From an uncultured Alphaproteobacteria bacterium (lineage in GTDB: Bacteria; Pseudomonadota; Alphaproteobacteria; Methylaequorales; Methylaequoraceae), in the NCBI GenBank assembly GCA_902618535.1, contig CACNAV010000010.1, positions 1 to 44,868 of the forward strand: a stretch of 44,868 nucleotides of DNA, given 5' to 3'. The notes beneath the pieces were generated by a model. It did no database searches, had not been told where the DNA came from, and saw nothing but the letters and a program-made list of their open reading frames with translations. Position 1 is the first letter of the stretch, and every line of letters starts with the position of its first letter. Below, in pieces: positions 24,887 to 33,871 of this stretch. A program made the position numbers and the translations under genes.

Positions 24887-27044
24887 AATACTATTTTTTC
24901 TTTTTTTTCTAGTAAGCTTGAATAGTCATTCAAATGAAAAGATTGAAATCAATGCCGATCAATTCACTTACGATAAAGAAAACACTAGAATTTACGCAAC
25001 AGGAAATGTTGAAATAATTGATCAAGAATTTAAGCTTTATGCTAATAAAGTATTTGTAAACAATGAGTCTAAAGTTTTATCAGCTAGAGAAAAAATAAAA
25101 ATTTTTAATTCTGATGGAAGTATTTTAAAAGCTGATAAAATTGTAGCTGATAATACACTTGAAAATGCTTTAATCGAAAATAATTATATTTATATCCCTA
25201 GAATTTATAAAAATGAAAATATATTCTTACGACTGGCAGCAAAGAAAGTTGAAAGAAGAAACAAAGATTGGGAACAATTAGAGTACGGAACATTTACTGC
25301 TTGTGAATTATGCTACAATGAAAAAACAAAAAAATATGACCCACCTTTAATTCAACTAAAAGCAAAAAAGATTATTCATGATAAAAAAAAGCTTAATGTA
25401 AAATATTACGATGCATTTTTGGATGTACACGGGAAAAGTGTTTTTTATCTTCCATATTTTTCTCATCCCTCACCTTTAGTAAAAAGAAAGAAGGGATTTT
25501 TACCTCCAAGTATTTTTCAAACGCACTATTTTGGACTTGGGGCTAACTTACCTTATTACTATCCACTAAGTGAATTTAGTGATATTACTGTGACACCAAA
25601 GATTTCCCAAAAAAAAAATCCAGCTCTTCTTATAGAGCACAGAAAAAACTTTAAAAATGGTGAAATTAAAAACGAGTTTAGTGGGACTATAGAAAATCAA
25701 ACAAACAATCAAATAAAAGAAGATAGAAAAAGAGGTCATATTAATTCTGAAGGAATTTTTTTTCTTAATCCTAAAAATTATGCTAGTTATAAATTACAAA
25801 GAACAACTGACAGAAATTATCAACATACCTACAAATATAAATATGATTATATTCTTGAATCAAATGTTAAGTTAGAATCACTAAGAGGATTTAACTCTTA
25901 CAGTTTGCAATCTTATCTTTTTCAGGATAACAGAAGAGAATTTGATAGAAAACAAACACCTCGAATTCTTCCAAGGCTTTTAGTTAACTGGAGATCTAAT
26001 CCTCTTAATAATACCTTAAATTATGACACCAATATTGAGTTTATAAACTTTTATAGAACAGAGGGGACTGACAGTAAAAAGCTTTTTATAAATCAAAATT
26101 TCACTTTTCCTACTATTCTTAATGATGGCACGTTATTAAGGTTAGGAGGGCATTTAAACGCGGGTTTATATAATGTAAAAAAATATGATAATCCAGTGTC
26201 TAGTAAATTTGAAAACAATGTATATAAAAATAACTTTTTTCCTCAACTTTCTCTTGAGGTTTCAAAGCCCTACTTTAAAATTTCAAAAAAAACGGTCAGT
26301 ACTTTTACGCCTAAAGTTTTGTTTGTTAAGAGCACCAAAAATGCATTTAACAGAAAAATACCAGATGAGGGTAATATAAATAATTTTGATCTGGATTTTA
26401 TTGATTTATTTAACGTAAATAGGATGCATGGTACCGACAGGTTAGAACAGTCTTCCAGGTTAGATTATGGTGTATCTTATACGAGTACAATAAAAGATTC
26501 TTTTGATAATCTTACAACAATACAAGTTGGACAGAGTCACCAATTTGATAGAAATAAATACTTAAATAAAAACACTGGCATTAATGAAAAATTTTCAGAT
26601 ATAGTTGGAAATTTTACTATTAGACCTGCTAAGGCCATAAACTTAAATTCATACTTTGTAATCGATAAGGATAATTTCTCAATTAAAACAGCGTATTCAA
26701 ATCTCCTAATTAAACAAAAGAACTCATACCTTTTAATTGGAAATAGTAGATATGCAGCTGTGATTGATCAAGATGGTGAAAATTTAATTGATGGTAAAAA
26801 TCAGTTTTCAGTTAAGTACGACCAAAAATTTTATGACTTTTGGAACTTTACAGCATATTCAACATTTGATAAGAAAGGCAAATTAAAATTATATAATTAC
26901 GGAACGAAAATAAAATATGAAGATGAATGTTTTGGAATGTCCTTCTCATGGACTAGACAATATACCCACAACCCAGAAGATCCTACATCAAATAATTTTA
27001 TTTTTTTATTTAGCCTCAAGGAAATTATGGAAAGTGATCTCTAG
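24879..27044 (+). CDS. lptD: LPS-assembly outer-membrane protein LptD
   Basis: Outer-membrane beta-barrel that inserts LPS into the outer leaflet. The ATG at 24879 gives 721 residues; an in-frame TTG at 24873 is the alternative. A signal peptide (MDKILFFLFFLVSLNSHS) is followed by an OstA/LptA-like jellyroll domain (EINADQFTYDKENTRIYATGNVEI), the CELC cysteine pair typical of alphaproteobacterial LptD, and the barrel entry region SVFYLPYFSHPSPLVKRKKGFLPPS. The rest is a predicted multi-strand barrel ending in aromatic/charged repeats. Its last 11 nt overlap surA, whose product is the periplasmic chaperone for LptD in model bacteria. Confidence 0.95.
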   Translation: MDKILFFLFFLVSLNSHSNEKIEINADQFTYDKENTRIYATGNVEIIDQEFKLYANKVFVNNESKVLSAREKIKIFNSDGSILKADKIVADNTLENALIENNYIYIPRIYKNENIFLRLAAKKVERRNKDWEQLEYGTFTACELCYNEKTKKYDPPLIQLKAKKIIHDKKKLNVKYYDAFLDVHGKSVFYLPYFSHPSPLVKRKKGFLPPSIFQTHYFGLGANLPYYYPLSEFSDITVTPKISQKKNPALLIEHRKNFKNGEIKNEFSGTIENQTNNQIKEDRKRGHINSEGIFFLNPKNYASYKLQRTTDRNYQHTYKYKYDYILESNVKLESLRGFNSYSLQSYLFQDNRREFDRKQTPRILPRLLVNWRSNPLNNTLNYDTNIEFINFYRTEGTDSKKLFINQNFTFPTILNDGTLLRLGGHLNAGLYNVKKYDNPVSSKFENNVYKNNFFPQLSLEVSKPYFKISKKTVSTFTPKVLFVKSTKNAFNRKIPDEGNINNFDLDFIDLFNVNRMHGTDRLEQSSRLDYGVSYTSTIKDSFDNLTTIQVGQSHQFDRNKYLNKNTGINEKFSDIVGNFTIRPAKAINLNSYFVIDKDNFSIKTAYSNLLIKQKNSYLLIGNSRYAAVIDQDGENLIDGKNQFSVKYDQKFYDFWNFTAYSTFDKKGKLKLYNYGTKIKYEDECFGMSFSWTRQYTHNPEDPTSNNFIFLFSLKEIMESDL

Positions 27045-28242
27045 TATTGTTTTATTTTTTTTACTCAAAATAATTTTTTTTGAAAATAGTATCTATGCTC
27101 AGGAAAAGTTTGAAGGAATGATTGTGAGCATTAACAAAGAAATTATAACAACATATGACCTTTCACAAAGAATTAAATTAGCTCTTAAATCTTTAAATCT
27201 TGAAGATAGTATAAGTAATAGAGATTCGGTAAGAGAAAGAATGCTTGAACTTCTTATATTAGAAAAAATAAAAACGATTGAGGCAAAAAAGAATAATATA
27301 AGTCATACGGAAGAAGAACTAATCAATTTCACATCAAATATTTATAACTTTTCAAAAGACGACTTTAATGGTTTCAAATCATTTTTAGAAGAAGAGGGTT
27401 TTGACATTGATATTTTACTAGAACAAATGTCTTCAGAATTATTGTGGAAAAAATTTTTACAAAAAACAATTGCCTCGAAAATCATTATTAGTGAACAAGA
27501 AATCCAGGATTCTTTCGACGAACGCACAAAAAATAAGGGTAAATATGAGTTTGACTATAGTGAAGTTCTTTTTTTGAATGATTCACCTAAAGATTGGAAA
27601 AATTCAAAAAAAAAAATGGAGGAATTCTTTAAACTATTAGATAAAGGAATTTCTTTTGAAAGCCTCTCGAAGAAATTTAATGAAGTATATACAATGGAAA
27701 GTCAGACTAATAGATGGGTACTTGAGGACAATATAGAAAACAAAACTAAAGAATCTCTTCAAAAGATGAAGCCAGGTGAAATTTTAAGCTTTCAAGATAC
27801 AGATGGATACAAGGTAGTAAAACTAAATAAAAAAAGATTTTATGGAAGTAGTAACTTTAAATATTCGTTCTTGAAGTTATCCGCTTTCGATGAAGAAGCG
27901 CTAAAAAAAATTCAAAAAGATGATATCAATTGTGGTATGATCTCTAAAACTTTAAAAGATAATGTAGAATTAATAAAGTTTGAAAAAATTTTGTTCGAAG
28001 AAATGAACAAAACTTTTAGAAATAATCTAGAAATATTGGATGAAGGAGAAATGACAAGTATTTTAAAAGCAGAAACTGAATTTATGAGACTTAAATTATG
28101 TAAAAAAGAAGTTGATAACAAGAGTGCTGTATCCAAACTCGATATAGAAAAAAAAATTTACACTCAAAAATTCAACCAAATGGCCAGTACTTTAATATCT
28201 AACCTTAGAAAAAATACAAACATAAAGTTTTTTAATAAATAA
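27034..28242 (+). CDS. surA: Periplasmic chaperone / peptidyl-prolyl isomerase SurA
   Basis: Folding factor for outer-membrane proteins. I place the start at the GTG at 27034, 11 nt inside lptD, because it gives a compact signal peptide (hydrophobic ISSIVLFFLLKIIFFENS ending at YA, before QEKFEG). The earlier ATG at 26917 would force a 128 nt overlap and a long pre-signal extension. The mature part has a SurA N-terminal domain (MIVSINKEIITTYDLSQRIKLAL) and one parvulin-type region (about 165-270, KYEFDYSEVLFLND ... GYKVVKLNKKRF). The lptD-surA-pdxA-rsmA order is standard for the class. Confidence 0.86.
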   Translation: MISSIVLFFLLKIIFFENSIYAQEKFEGMIVSINKEIITTYDLSQRIKLALKSLNLEDSISNRDSVRERMLELLILEKIKTIEAKKNNISHTEEELINFTSNIYNFSKDDFNGFKSFLEEEGFDIDILLEQMSSELLWKKFLQKTIASKIIISEQEIQDSFDERTKNKGKYEFDYSEVLFLNDSPKDWKNSKKKMEEFFKLLDKGISFESLSKKFNEVYTMESQTNRWVLEDNIENKTKESLQKMKPGEILSFQDTDGYKVVKLNKKRFYGSSNFKYSFLKLSAFDEEALKKIQKDDINCGMISKTLKDNVELIKFEKILFEEMNKTFRNNLEILDEGEMTSILKAETEFMRLKLCKKEVDNKSAVSKLDIEKKIYTQKFNQMASTLISNLRKNTNIKFFNK

Positions 28243-28248
28243 AGGATA

Positions 28249-29268
28249 ATGAAAAAAAAACCGATTGTTATTTCTATGGGTGAACCATCAGGTATTAGCT
28301 CTGAAATTTTAATTAAAACGTGGATCAACCGCAAAAAAAAAAAACTACTACCTTTTTTTGTTGTTGATGACAAATCAAAAATTGAATTTGTAATTAATCT
28401 ATTTAAATTTAATGCAAAAATTAAGCTCATTAAGAATCCCAGCGAAACTTTCGATATTTTTAATAATTATTTACCTGTTTATGATTTAGGAAACAAAATC
28501 AAATTTAAATTAGGTCGGCCTGAAAAAAAGAATAGTAAATTTATAATAGACTCTTTGAACAAGTCTTTCGATTTTGTAAAAAATAAACAGGCATCAGCTT
28601 TAGTTACACTTCCTATTTGTAAAAGAACAATGAAACAATTTGGGTTTAATTACAATGGCCAAACAGAGTATGTGGGTTTTTTGGCTAGAAAATTAATAAA
28701 TCGCTCTTCAAACGAAATAATGATTTTGACAACCACAAAACCAATTGACTCTGGTAAAAATTTAGTTGTTGGCCTTGCAACCACACATATACCGTTAAAA
28801 AAAACTTTTTATAAATTAAAAAAAGAATTGCTTAAAGAAAAAATAATGATTTTCAATAATTCATTAAAAACTATATGGAAAAAAAAAAAACCATATATAG
28901 GTGTTTTGGCATTAAACCCTCATGCTGGAGAAGATGGCTTTATTGGTGAAGAAGAAAATAAAGTTATACTACCTGTTATTAAAGACTTACAGGCTAAAAA
29001 TTTAAATTTACATGGTCCCTTAAGTGGTGATACCTGTTTTTTTAAAAATAATAGAAAAAATTATGATGGAATGTTTTGTATGTATCATGATCAAGGGTTA
29101 TCGCCAGTCAAAACACTTGATTTTTTTAACTCTGTAAATGTAACAGGTGGACTTCCGATTTTAAGAGTATCTCCAGATCATGGTCCTGCTTTTGATATTG
29201 CGAACAAAAATTTAGCTAAAGCTGACAGTTTAGTTGCTTGTTTAAAATTTATAGAAAAATATTCATGA
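28249..29268 (+). CDS. pdxA: 4-hydroxythreonine-4-phosphate dehydrogenase
   Basis: Vitamin B6 synthesis: oxidises 4-phosphohydroxy-threonine to the precursor condensed by PdxJ. The 339-residue product has GEPSGISSEI at the N-terminus and the three expected metal-binding histidines in GLATTHIPLK (about His180), ALNPHAGEDG and MYHDQGLSPVKTL. SPDHGPAFDIANK follows. One difference: the substrate-binding GHTE motif is GQTE (Gln138). A purine-rich AAAGGATA precedes the ATG. Overlaps rsmA as ATGA. Confidence 0.95.
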   Translation: MKKKPIVISMGEPSGISSEILIKTWINRKKKKLLPFFVVDDKSKIEFVINLFKFNAKIKLIKNPSETFDIFNNYLPVYDLGNKIKFKLGRPEKKNSKFIIDSLNKSFDFVKNKQASALVTLPICKRTMKQFGFNYNGQTEYVGFLARKLINRSSNEIMILTTTKPIDSGKNLVVGLATTHIPLKKTFYKLKKELLKEKIMIFNNSLKTIWKKKKPYIGVLALNPHAGEDGFIGEEENKVILPVIKDLQAKNLNLHGPLSGDTCFFKNNRKNYDGMFCMYHDQGLSPVKTLDFFNSVNVTGGLPILRVSPDHGPAFDIANKNLAKADSLVACLKFIEKYS

Positions 29269-30041
29269 AAGTCGAGTTTAAACATAAAAAAAGTTTAGGA
29301 CAAAACTTTTTAATTAATAAAACAATTTTAAAAAAAATTAGCTCTTTGAAAGATTTTAAAAATCAAGAAGTTGTTGAGGTTGGTCCTGGAAAAGGTTACT
29401 TAACAGAATTTCTAATTAAAAAAAAACCCTCTAAACTCATTCTTATAGAAAAAGATCGACAACTGGAAACTGTGCTTACAAATCTGATCAAAAATAAAAG
29501 TATTAAAATTAAACTTATAATTGAGGATGCTCTAAAAATATCAATTAATAAACTATCAAAAAATAAAATAGTTCTAATTGGAAACCTTCCTTATAATGTA
29601 GCTACTACTCTCATCTTAAATTGGTTAAGATACATTCATTCCTTTGAGTCTATTGTTGTAATGGTTCAAAAGGAAGTTGCATCTAGACTTTCAGCTAAAG
29701 AAAAAACTAAACACTATGGAAGAACTTCAGTTTTAGCTCAGGTAGTTGCTGATGTGAAAATTAAATTTGACGTTGCACCAGAAAATTTTTTTCCAAAACC
29801 GAAAGTTCACTCATCAGTAATTGAAATTATTCCAAAAGAAAAGATTAAGTTTAATTATAAAAAACTCGACAAGTTTTTAAAGCTATCTTTTATGCATAAA
29901 AGAAAAACCTTAAAAAACAATCTGTCAAAAATTAGCTCTAATATTGAGGAAAAAATATATAAATGTGGTGTAAACCCTGCTCTTAGACCTGAAGAAATTA
30001 GCCCAAATCAATTCATAAAACTTTCAGAAGAACTAATCTAA
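29265..30041 (+). CDS. rsmA: 16S rRNA dimethyladenosine transferase
   Basis: Dimethylates two adjacent adenines near the 3' end of 16S rRNA (KsgA). The ATG at 29265 overlaps the pdxA stop as ATGA and yields MKVEFKHKKSLGQNFLINK, the canonical beginning; an in-frame TTG at 29238 is rejected. It has 258 residues, with SAM motif I EVGPGKG (38-44), motif IV NLPYN (107-111), the F-x-P-K-P-K-V-H-S-S segment and the C-terminal helical domain with FMHKRKTLKNNLS. The 3' end overlaps the convergent gmk by 9 nt. Confidence 0.97.
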   Translation: MKVEFKHKKSLGQNFLINKTILKKISSLKDFKNQEVVEVGPGKGYLTEFLIKKKPSKLILIEKDRQLETVLTNLIKNKSIKIKLIIEDALKISINKLSKNKIVLIGNLPYNVATTLILNWLRYIHSFESIVVMVQKEVASRLSAKEKTKHYGRTSVLAQVVADVKIKFDVAPENFFPKPKVHSSVIEIIPKEKIKFNYKKLDKFLKLSFMHKRKTLKNNLSKISSNIEEKIYKCGVNPALRPEEISPNQFIKLSEELI

Positions 30042-30656
30042 AAGCTTTTCAACAAAATTAAAAATAAACTTTTGTCTATCTCTTTTTTTTCTTTCTGCTT
30101 TCAATATTGTAACTACCTCATTAGTACATTTTACTAAATCCTCATTTATTAACACATAATCGTATTCTATCCAATGACTTATTTCTGACTTTGCTTTACT
30201 CATTCTTTTGTTTACTATCTCTAAAGAATCTTCATTTCTTTTTTTTAATCTCTCTTTAAGAATCTTATTGCTTGGTGGTAAAATAAAAACTGAAACAATA
30301 TCTGTTTTAGAAAAATTAGATAATTTCTGAGCACCTTGCCAATCAATGTCAAAAAGCACATCAACTCCCTTAAGTAAGTTTTTTTCGACAAAATTTTTTG
30401 GAGTACCGTATAAATGATCAAAAACTTTGGCATTTTCAATAAAAAAGTCTTTTGCCTGAAGTTCCTTAAACTTTTTTTTGGAAATAAAAAAATAGTCCAT
30501 TCCATCAACTTCGCTTTTTCTTTTTGGTCTAGTGGTGTAAGAAATGGACAACTTTAACTCTTTAATTTTTTTTAAGATCTCCTTACATATAGAGGTTTTT
30601 CCTGCTCCTGATGGAGATGACAGTACAAGCATAAGACCCTTTCTATTTTTTTTCAT
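30033..30656 (-). CDS. gmk: Guanylate kinase
   Basis: Phosphorylates GMP to GDP. The 207 residues carry the P-loop SSPSGAGKT (13-21), the GMP-binding SISYTTRPKRKSEVDGMDYFF, LFDIDWQGAQ and FILPPSNKILKERLKKR, all standard. The ATG lies 14 nt inside the mltG 3' end. In many alphaproteobacteria yicC sits between mltG and gmk; here the two genes overlap directly. It is convergent with rsmA with 9 shared bases. Confidence 0.98.
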   Translation of the reverse strand: MKKNRKGLMLVLSSPSGAGKTSICKEILKKIKELKLSISYTTRPKRKSEVDGMDYFFISKKKFKELQAKDFFIENAKVFDHLYGTPKNFVEKNLLKGVDVLFDIDWQGAQKLSNFSKTDIVSVFILPPSNKILKERLKKRNEDSLEIVNKRMSKAKSEISHWIEYDYVLINEDLVKCTNEVVTILKAERKKRDRQKFIFNFVEKLLD

Positions 30657-31587
30657 CTTTTGAAGCCTTTATATTTTTTAAATGCTGCTTATAATTTGAT
30701 GAAAAATAATGCTCGCCACCTTCATTTTTTGCTACAAAATACAATAAGTTACTTTTTTTGGGAAGTGAGGTTGAAAGAAGAGAATCTTTTCCAGGAAAGC
30801 CAATAATTGAGGGTGGCAAGCCTTTATTTACATAAGTATTATGTAGTGATTTAAACTTTAGATCCTTTCTTGTTAATTTTCTTTTAAATCTATATTTTCC
30901 TTGAGTAATTGAATATATAACTGTTGGATCTGACTGAAGTCTCATATTTTTTTTTAAACGATTATAAAAAACTCCTGAAATTAATGGTTTTTCATTTTTT
31001 ATTGCAGTTTCTTTTTCTACTATTGATGCTAAAATAAACATTTCACTAATACTTTTAAGTGGTATCGAAGTATCTCTCTCCGACCAAATTTTATGAGAAA
31101 AGTCTTTTGATAACTTTTTAATATCACTTAATATTTTCTCGGCAGAATCTGTTACTTGGTAGCTATACGTATCAGCTATTATCAAGTCACTTACGTCATG
31201 GTATTCTAAAGATGATTGGGGATCAATTTCTTTGAGAATATTTAATAATTCATATTTGTAGGAACCCTCGATGATTGTAAGTTTACGAAAAACTACATCA
31301 CCATTAATTAATTTTTTAGTTACATCATAAATTGAATTACTTTTTTCAAAAATAAATTCTCCATATCTTAATTTTTTTTCAGAGAAACTTATTTTGACCC
31401 AAATTTTGAAAAGATTTGGGTTTTGAATTATTTTCTGAGAAAAAAGTTTTTCTGAAATTTCCTCTAAATTCATTCCTGGCTTTATAATTACAGTAGATTT
31501 ATCGTAACTTTTATATTTATCAAAAATAAGTATGGAAAAAAAATTTAGCAGAATAATAAAAAGAAAAAAAGCTGTAGCTTTAGACAC
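30643..31587 (-). CDS. mltG: Endolytic peptidoglycan transglycosylase MltG
   Basis: Inner-membrane-anchored lytic transglycosylase thought to release nascent glycan strands. The 314 residues start at a GTG (31585-31587), two bases after fabF. They comprise an N-terminal membrane anchor (about 5-22), a LysM-like region (IIKPGMNLEEISEKLFSQKI) and the YceG catalytic domain with ASIVEKETA (Glu191 the predicted catalytic acid), SGVFYNRLKKNMRLQSDPTVIY and NTYVNKGLPPSIIGFPG. Cotranscribed with the fab genes and gmk. Confidence 0.96.
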   Translation of the reverse strand: MSKATAFFLFIILLNFFSILIFDKYKSYDKSTVIIKPGMNLEEISEKLFSQKIIQNPNLFKIWVKISFSEKKLRYGEFIFEKSNSIYDVTKKLINGDVVFRKLTIIEGSYKYELLNILKEIDPQSSLEYHDVSDLIIADTYSYQVTDSAEKILSDIKKLSKDFSHKIWSERDTSIPLKSISEMFILASIVEKETAIKNEKPLISGVFYNRLKKNMRLQSDPTVIYSITQGKYRFKRKLTRKDLKFKSLHNTYVNKGLPPSIIGFPGKDSLLSTSLPKKSNLLYFVAKNEGGEHYFSSNYKQHLKNIKASKDEKK

Positions 31588-31589
31588 AA

Positions 31590-32843
31590 TTAATTTTTCT
31601 TAAATATCAATGAAACATTCGTACCCCCAAATCCAAATGAATTAGACAAAGAAAAATCATTTGTATTATTAATACTTTCTTTGGGTACAAGATTTATACC
31701 CTCACAATCTGAGGATGGATTAGATAGATTTAATGTAGGTGGAATAACTCCGTTTGTTAATGACAAGATTGAAAAAATTGATTCAATTGCTCCTGAAGCA
31801 CCTAGTAAATGGCCTGTTGAGGATTTAGTAGACGACATGTACAACTTTTTTTTATTATTTTCAAAAATTCTTTTTACCGCGTTAAACTCTATCTCGTCTC
31901 CTAATGGGGTTGAAGTGCCATGAGCATTTATGTAATCAATTTGACTAGAAGAAATTTTTGCGTCATTTAAAGCCATTTCCATGGCTCTAAAACCTCCACT
32001 ACCATCACTTGCTGGTGCTGTTGGATGATAGGCATCACCCGTTAATCCATAACCAACAATTTCTGCATAAATCTTAGCTGACCTTTTTTTTGCATGCTCT
32101 AATTCCTCCAGAACCAACATTCCCGACCCCTCAGATAACACAAAGCCATCTCTGTCTTTATCCCACGGTCTAGATGCCATTTCAGGATTATCATTAAATT
32201 TAGTTGATAGTGCTCTCATAGCACAAAAGCCAGAAATACCAAACCGAGTGCAAGCTGCTTCAGTTCCACCTGCTATCATAACATCAGCATCTCCATAAGA
32301 GATTATTCTAAATGAGTCTCCAATTGCATGTGCACCAGATGCACAAGCTGTTACAACTGAATGATTTGGACCTTTAAGTTTATATTTTATAGAAATATGC
32401 CCAGATGCGAGATTTATTAGACAAGAAGGAATAAAAAATGGTGATATTTTTCTTGGACTTCTTCTTAAATTATCTGAACTCATTCTAATTCCATCTAATC
32501 CTCCTATTCCAGAACCAACCATTACTCCAGCTCTTTGTGAATCTGTTTCTGACTTCGGTAGCCAACCAGAATCTTCTATTGCTTCTTTTGCAGAAATCAT
32601 TGCAAATTCAATAAAAGGTTCAATTTTTCTTCTGTCTTTAGAATTTAAAACATTTTCTGGGTAAAGGTTTGAATTTCCCTCTAAAGGGACTTGTCCTCCT
32701 ATTTTTGACGCTAGGTCATCAATTTCGAATCCCTCAAGTTTTCTTATACCTGATTGAGAGCTAATTAGTTTTTTCCAGTTTATATCAACACCATATCCGA
32801 GTGGCGTGCACATTCCAATTCCTGTTACGACCACTCGTCTCAT
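31590..32843 (-). CDS. fabF: Beta-ketoacyl-ACP synthase II
   Basis: Elongating condensing enzyme of type II fatty-acid synthesis. The 417 residues have RRVVVTGIGMCTPLG, the nucleophile Cys167 in VVTACASGAHAIGD, and two catalytic His in NAHGTSTPLGD and STGHLLGASGAIE, with the closing NSFGFGGTNVSLIF. Three bases separate it from acpP, giving the usual acpP-fabF order. Confidence 0.98.
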   Translation of the reverse strand: MRRVVVTGIGMCTPLGYGVDINWKKLISSQSGIRKLEGFEIDDLASKIGGQVPLEGNSNLYPENVLNSKDRRKIEPFIEFAMISAKEAIEDSGWLPKSETDSQRAGVMVGSGIGGLDGIRMSSDNLRRSPRKISPFFIPSCLINLASGHISIKYKLKGPNHSVVTACASGAHAIGDSFRIISYGDADVMIAGGTEAACTRFGISGFCAMRALSTKFNDNPEMASRPWDKDRDGFVLSEGSGMLVLEELEHAKKRSAKIYAEIVGYGLTGDAYHPTAPASDGSGGFRAMEMALNDAKISSSQIDYINAHGTSTPLGDEIEFNAVKRIFENNKKKLYMSSTKSSTGHLLGASGAIESIFSILSLTNGVIPPTLNLSNPSSDCEGINLVPKESINNTNDFSLSNSFGFGGTNVSLIFKKN

Positions 32844-32846
32844 GTT

Positions 32847-33083
32847 TTAATTTTGTGATTTTTCTATATGTTCAATTGCGTCTTTTATCGTTGTTATTTT
32901 TTCAGCAATCTCATCTGGAATCTCTATGCTAAATTCCTCTTCAAATGCCATAACCAATTCAACTGTATCTAAGCTATCTGCACCTAGATCGTCAACAAAA
33001 CTTGCTGAATCAACAACCTTGTCAGCCTCCACACCCAAATGTTCAACAACAATCTTTTTTACTCTTTCTGAAATATCACTCAT
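32847..33083 (-). CDS. acpP: Acyl carrier protein
   Basis: The 78-residue acidic carrier. Phosphopantetheine attaches to Ser37 in [20 protein letters not shown] ribosome site (AGGGGA on the coding strand) lies 5 nt before the ATG. The 65 nt gap to fabG is the largest within the fab operon and contains poly-A/T tracts. A separate acpP promoter there is plausible but not resolved. Confidence 0.99.
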   Translation of the reverse strand: MSDISERVKKIVVEHLGVEADKVVDSASFVDDLGADSLDTVELVMAFEEEFSIEIPDEIAEKITTIKDAIEHIEKSQN

Positions 33084-33148
33084 ATTCGTCCCCTACTATT
33101 AAGTTAAAGTTATATTAATAAATATTTTTTTTTTTAAATCAAACATAA

Positions 33149-33871
33149 TTATAACATTGCCATACCACCATTTACGTGAATCGTTTCACCAGTAATATAT
33201 CTTGATTCTTCTGAAGCTAAGAATTCAACACAATTTGCAATATCAATTGGCAAACCAATCATTCCTAAAGGTATTTTATTTATTATAATTTTTTTTTGCT
33301 CCTCGTTAAGTCTTTCTGTCATATTTGTTTTTATAAAACCAGGAGATACACAGTTAACAGTTATATTCCATTTTGCCAATTCCATGGCAATTGATTTTGT
33401 CATTCCAGTTATACCGGACTTTGATGCGACATAATTAGCCTGACCCAGATTACCAGTGTGTCCTACAATTGAAGTGATATTAATAATTCTTCCCCATTTT
33501 TTTTTTATCATTAGCTTTGAAATAGAATTACTTAATAAAAAGTTTGAATCTAAATTCGTTCTTATAACATTTTGCCATTTTTCATAATTCATTCTTATAA
33601 ATAAACTATCATCGGTGACACCAGCATTATTTACTAAAACATCAATATTTAAATTTACCGAAATAACTTCCTCAATCATTTTTATGATTTGTTCAGAGTC
33701 TTTTAAATCACATGTTATTCTTTTAATGATTGACTGATTATCTTTCATAAAGTTTTTGAGTTTTTCCTGATTTCTTGACACCACAACCAAATTGTAATTT
33801 TTTGATAATTTATTACATATTGCCTCACCTATTCCACCAGTTGCACCAGTTAATAAAACATTTTTTTTCAT
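33149..33871 (-). CDS. fabG: 3-oxoacyl-ACP reductase
   Basis: NADPH-dependent short-chain reductase of fatty-acid synthesis, 240 residues. The nucleotide-binding motif is TGATGGIG (8-15). NNAG is present, and the catalytic Ser134, Tyr147 and Lys151 lie in NITSIVGHTGNLGQANYVASK. C-terminal SEESRYITGETIHVNGGMAML is typical FabG. Its ATG overlaps the fabD stop as ATGA. Confidence 0.97.
   Translation of the reverse strand: MKKNVLLTGATGGIGEAICNKLSKNYNLVVVSRNQEKLKNFMKDNQSIIKRITCDLKDSEQIIKMIEEVISVNLNIDVLVNNAGVTDDSLFIRMNYEKWQNVIRTNLDSNFLLSNSISKLMIKKKWGRIINITSIVGHTGNLGQANYVASKSGITGMTKSIAMELAKWNITVNCVSPGFIKTNMTERLNEEQKKIIINKIPLGMIGLPIDIANCVEFLASEESRYITGETIHVNGGMAML

Noticed and set aside
26917-27033. 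N-terminal extension of surA from an ATG at 26917
   Set aside because: It would overlap lptD by 128 nt and place 39 residues before a perfect signal peptide; GTG 27034 is simpler.
33084-33148. Regulatory site in the acpP-fabG gap
   Set aside because: Only A/T tracts and loose TATA-like hexamers; no symmetric operator or stable hairpin could be supported.
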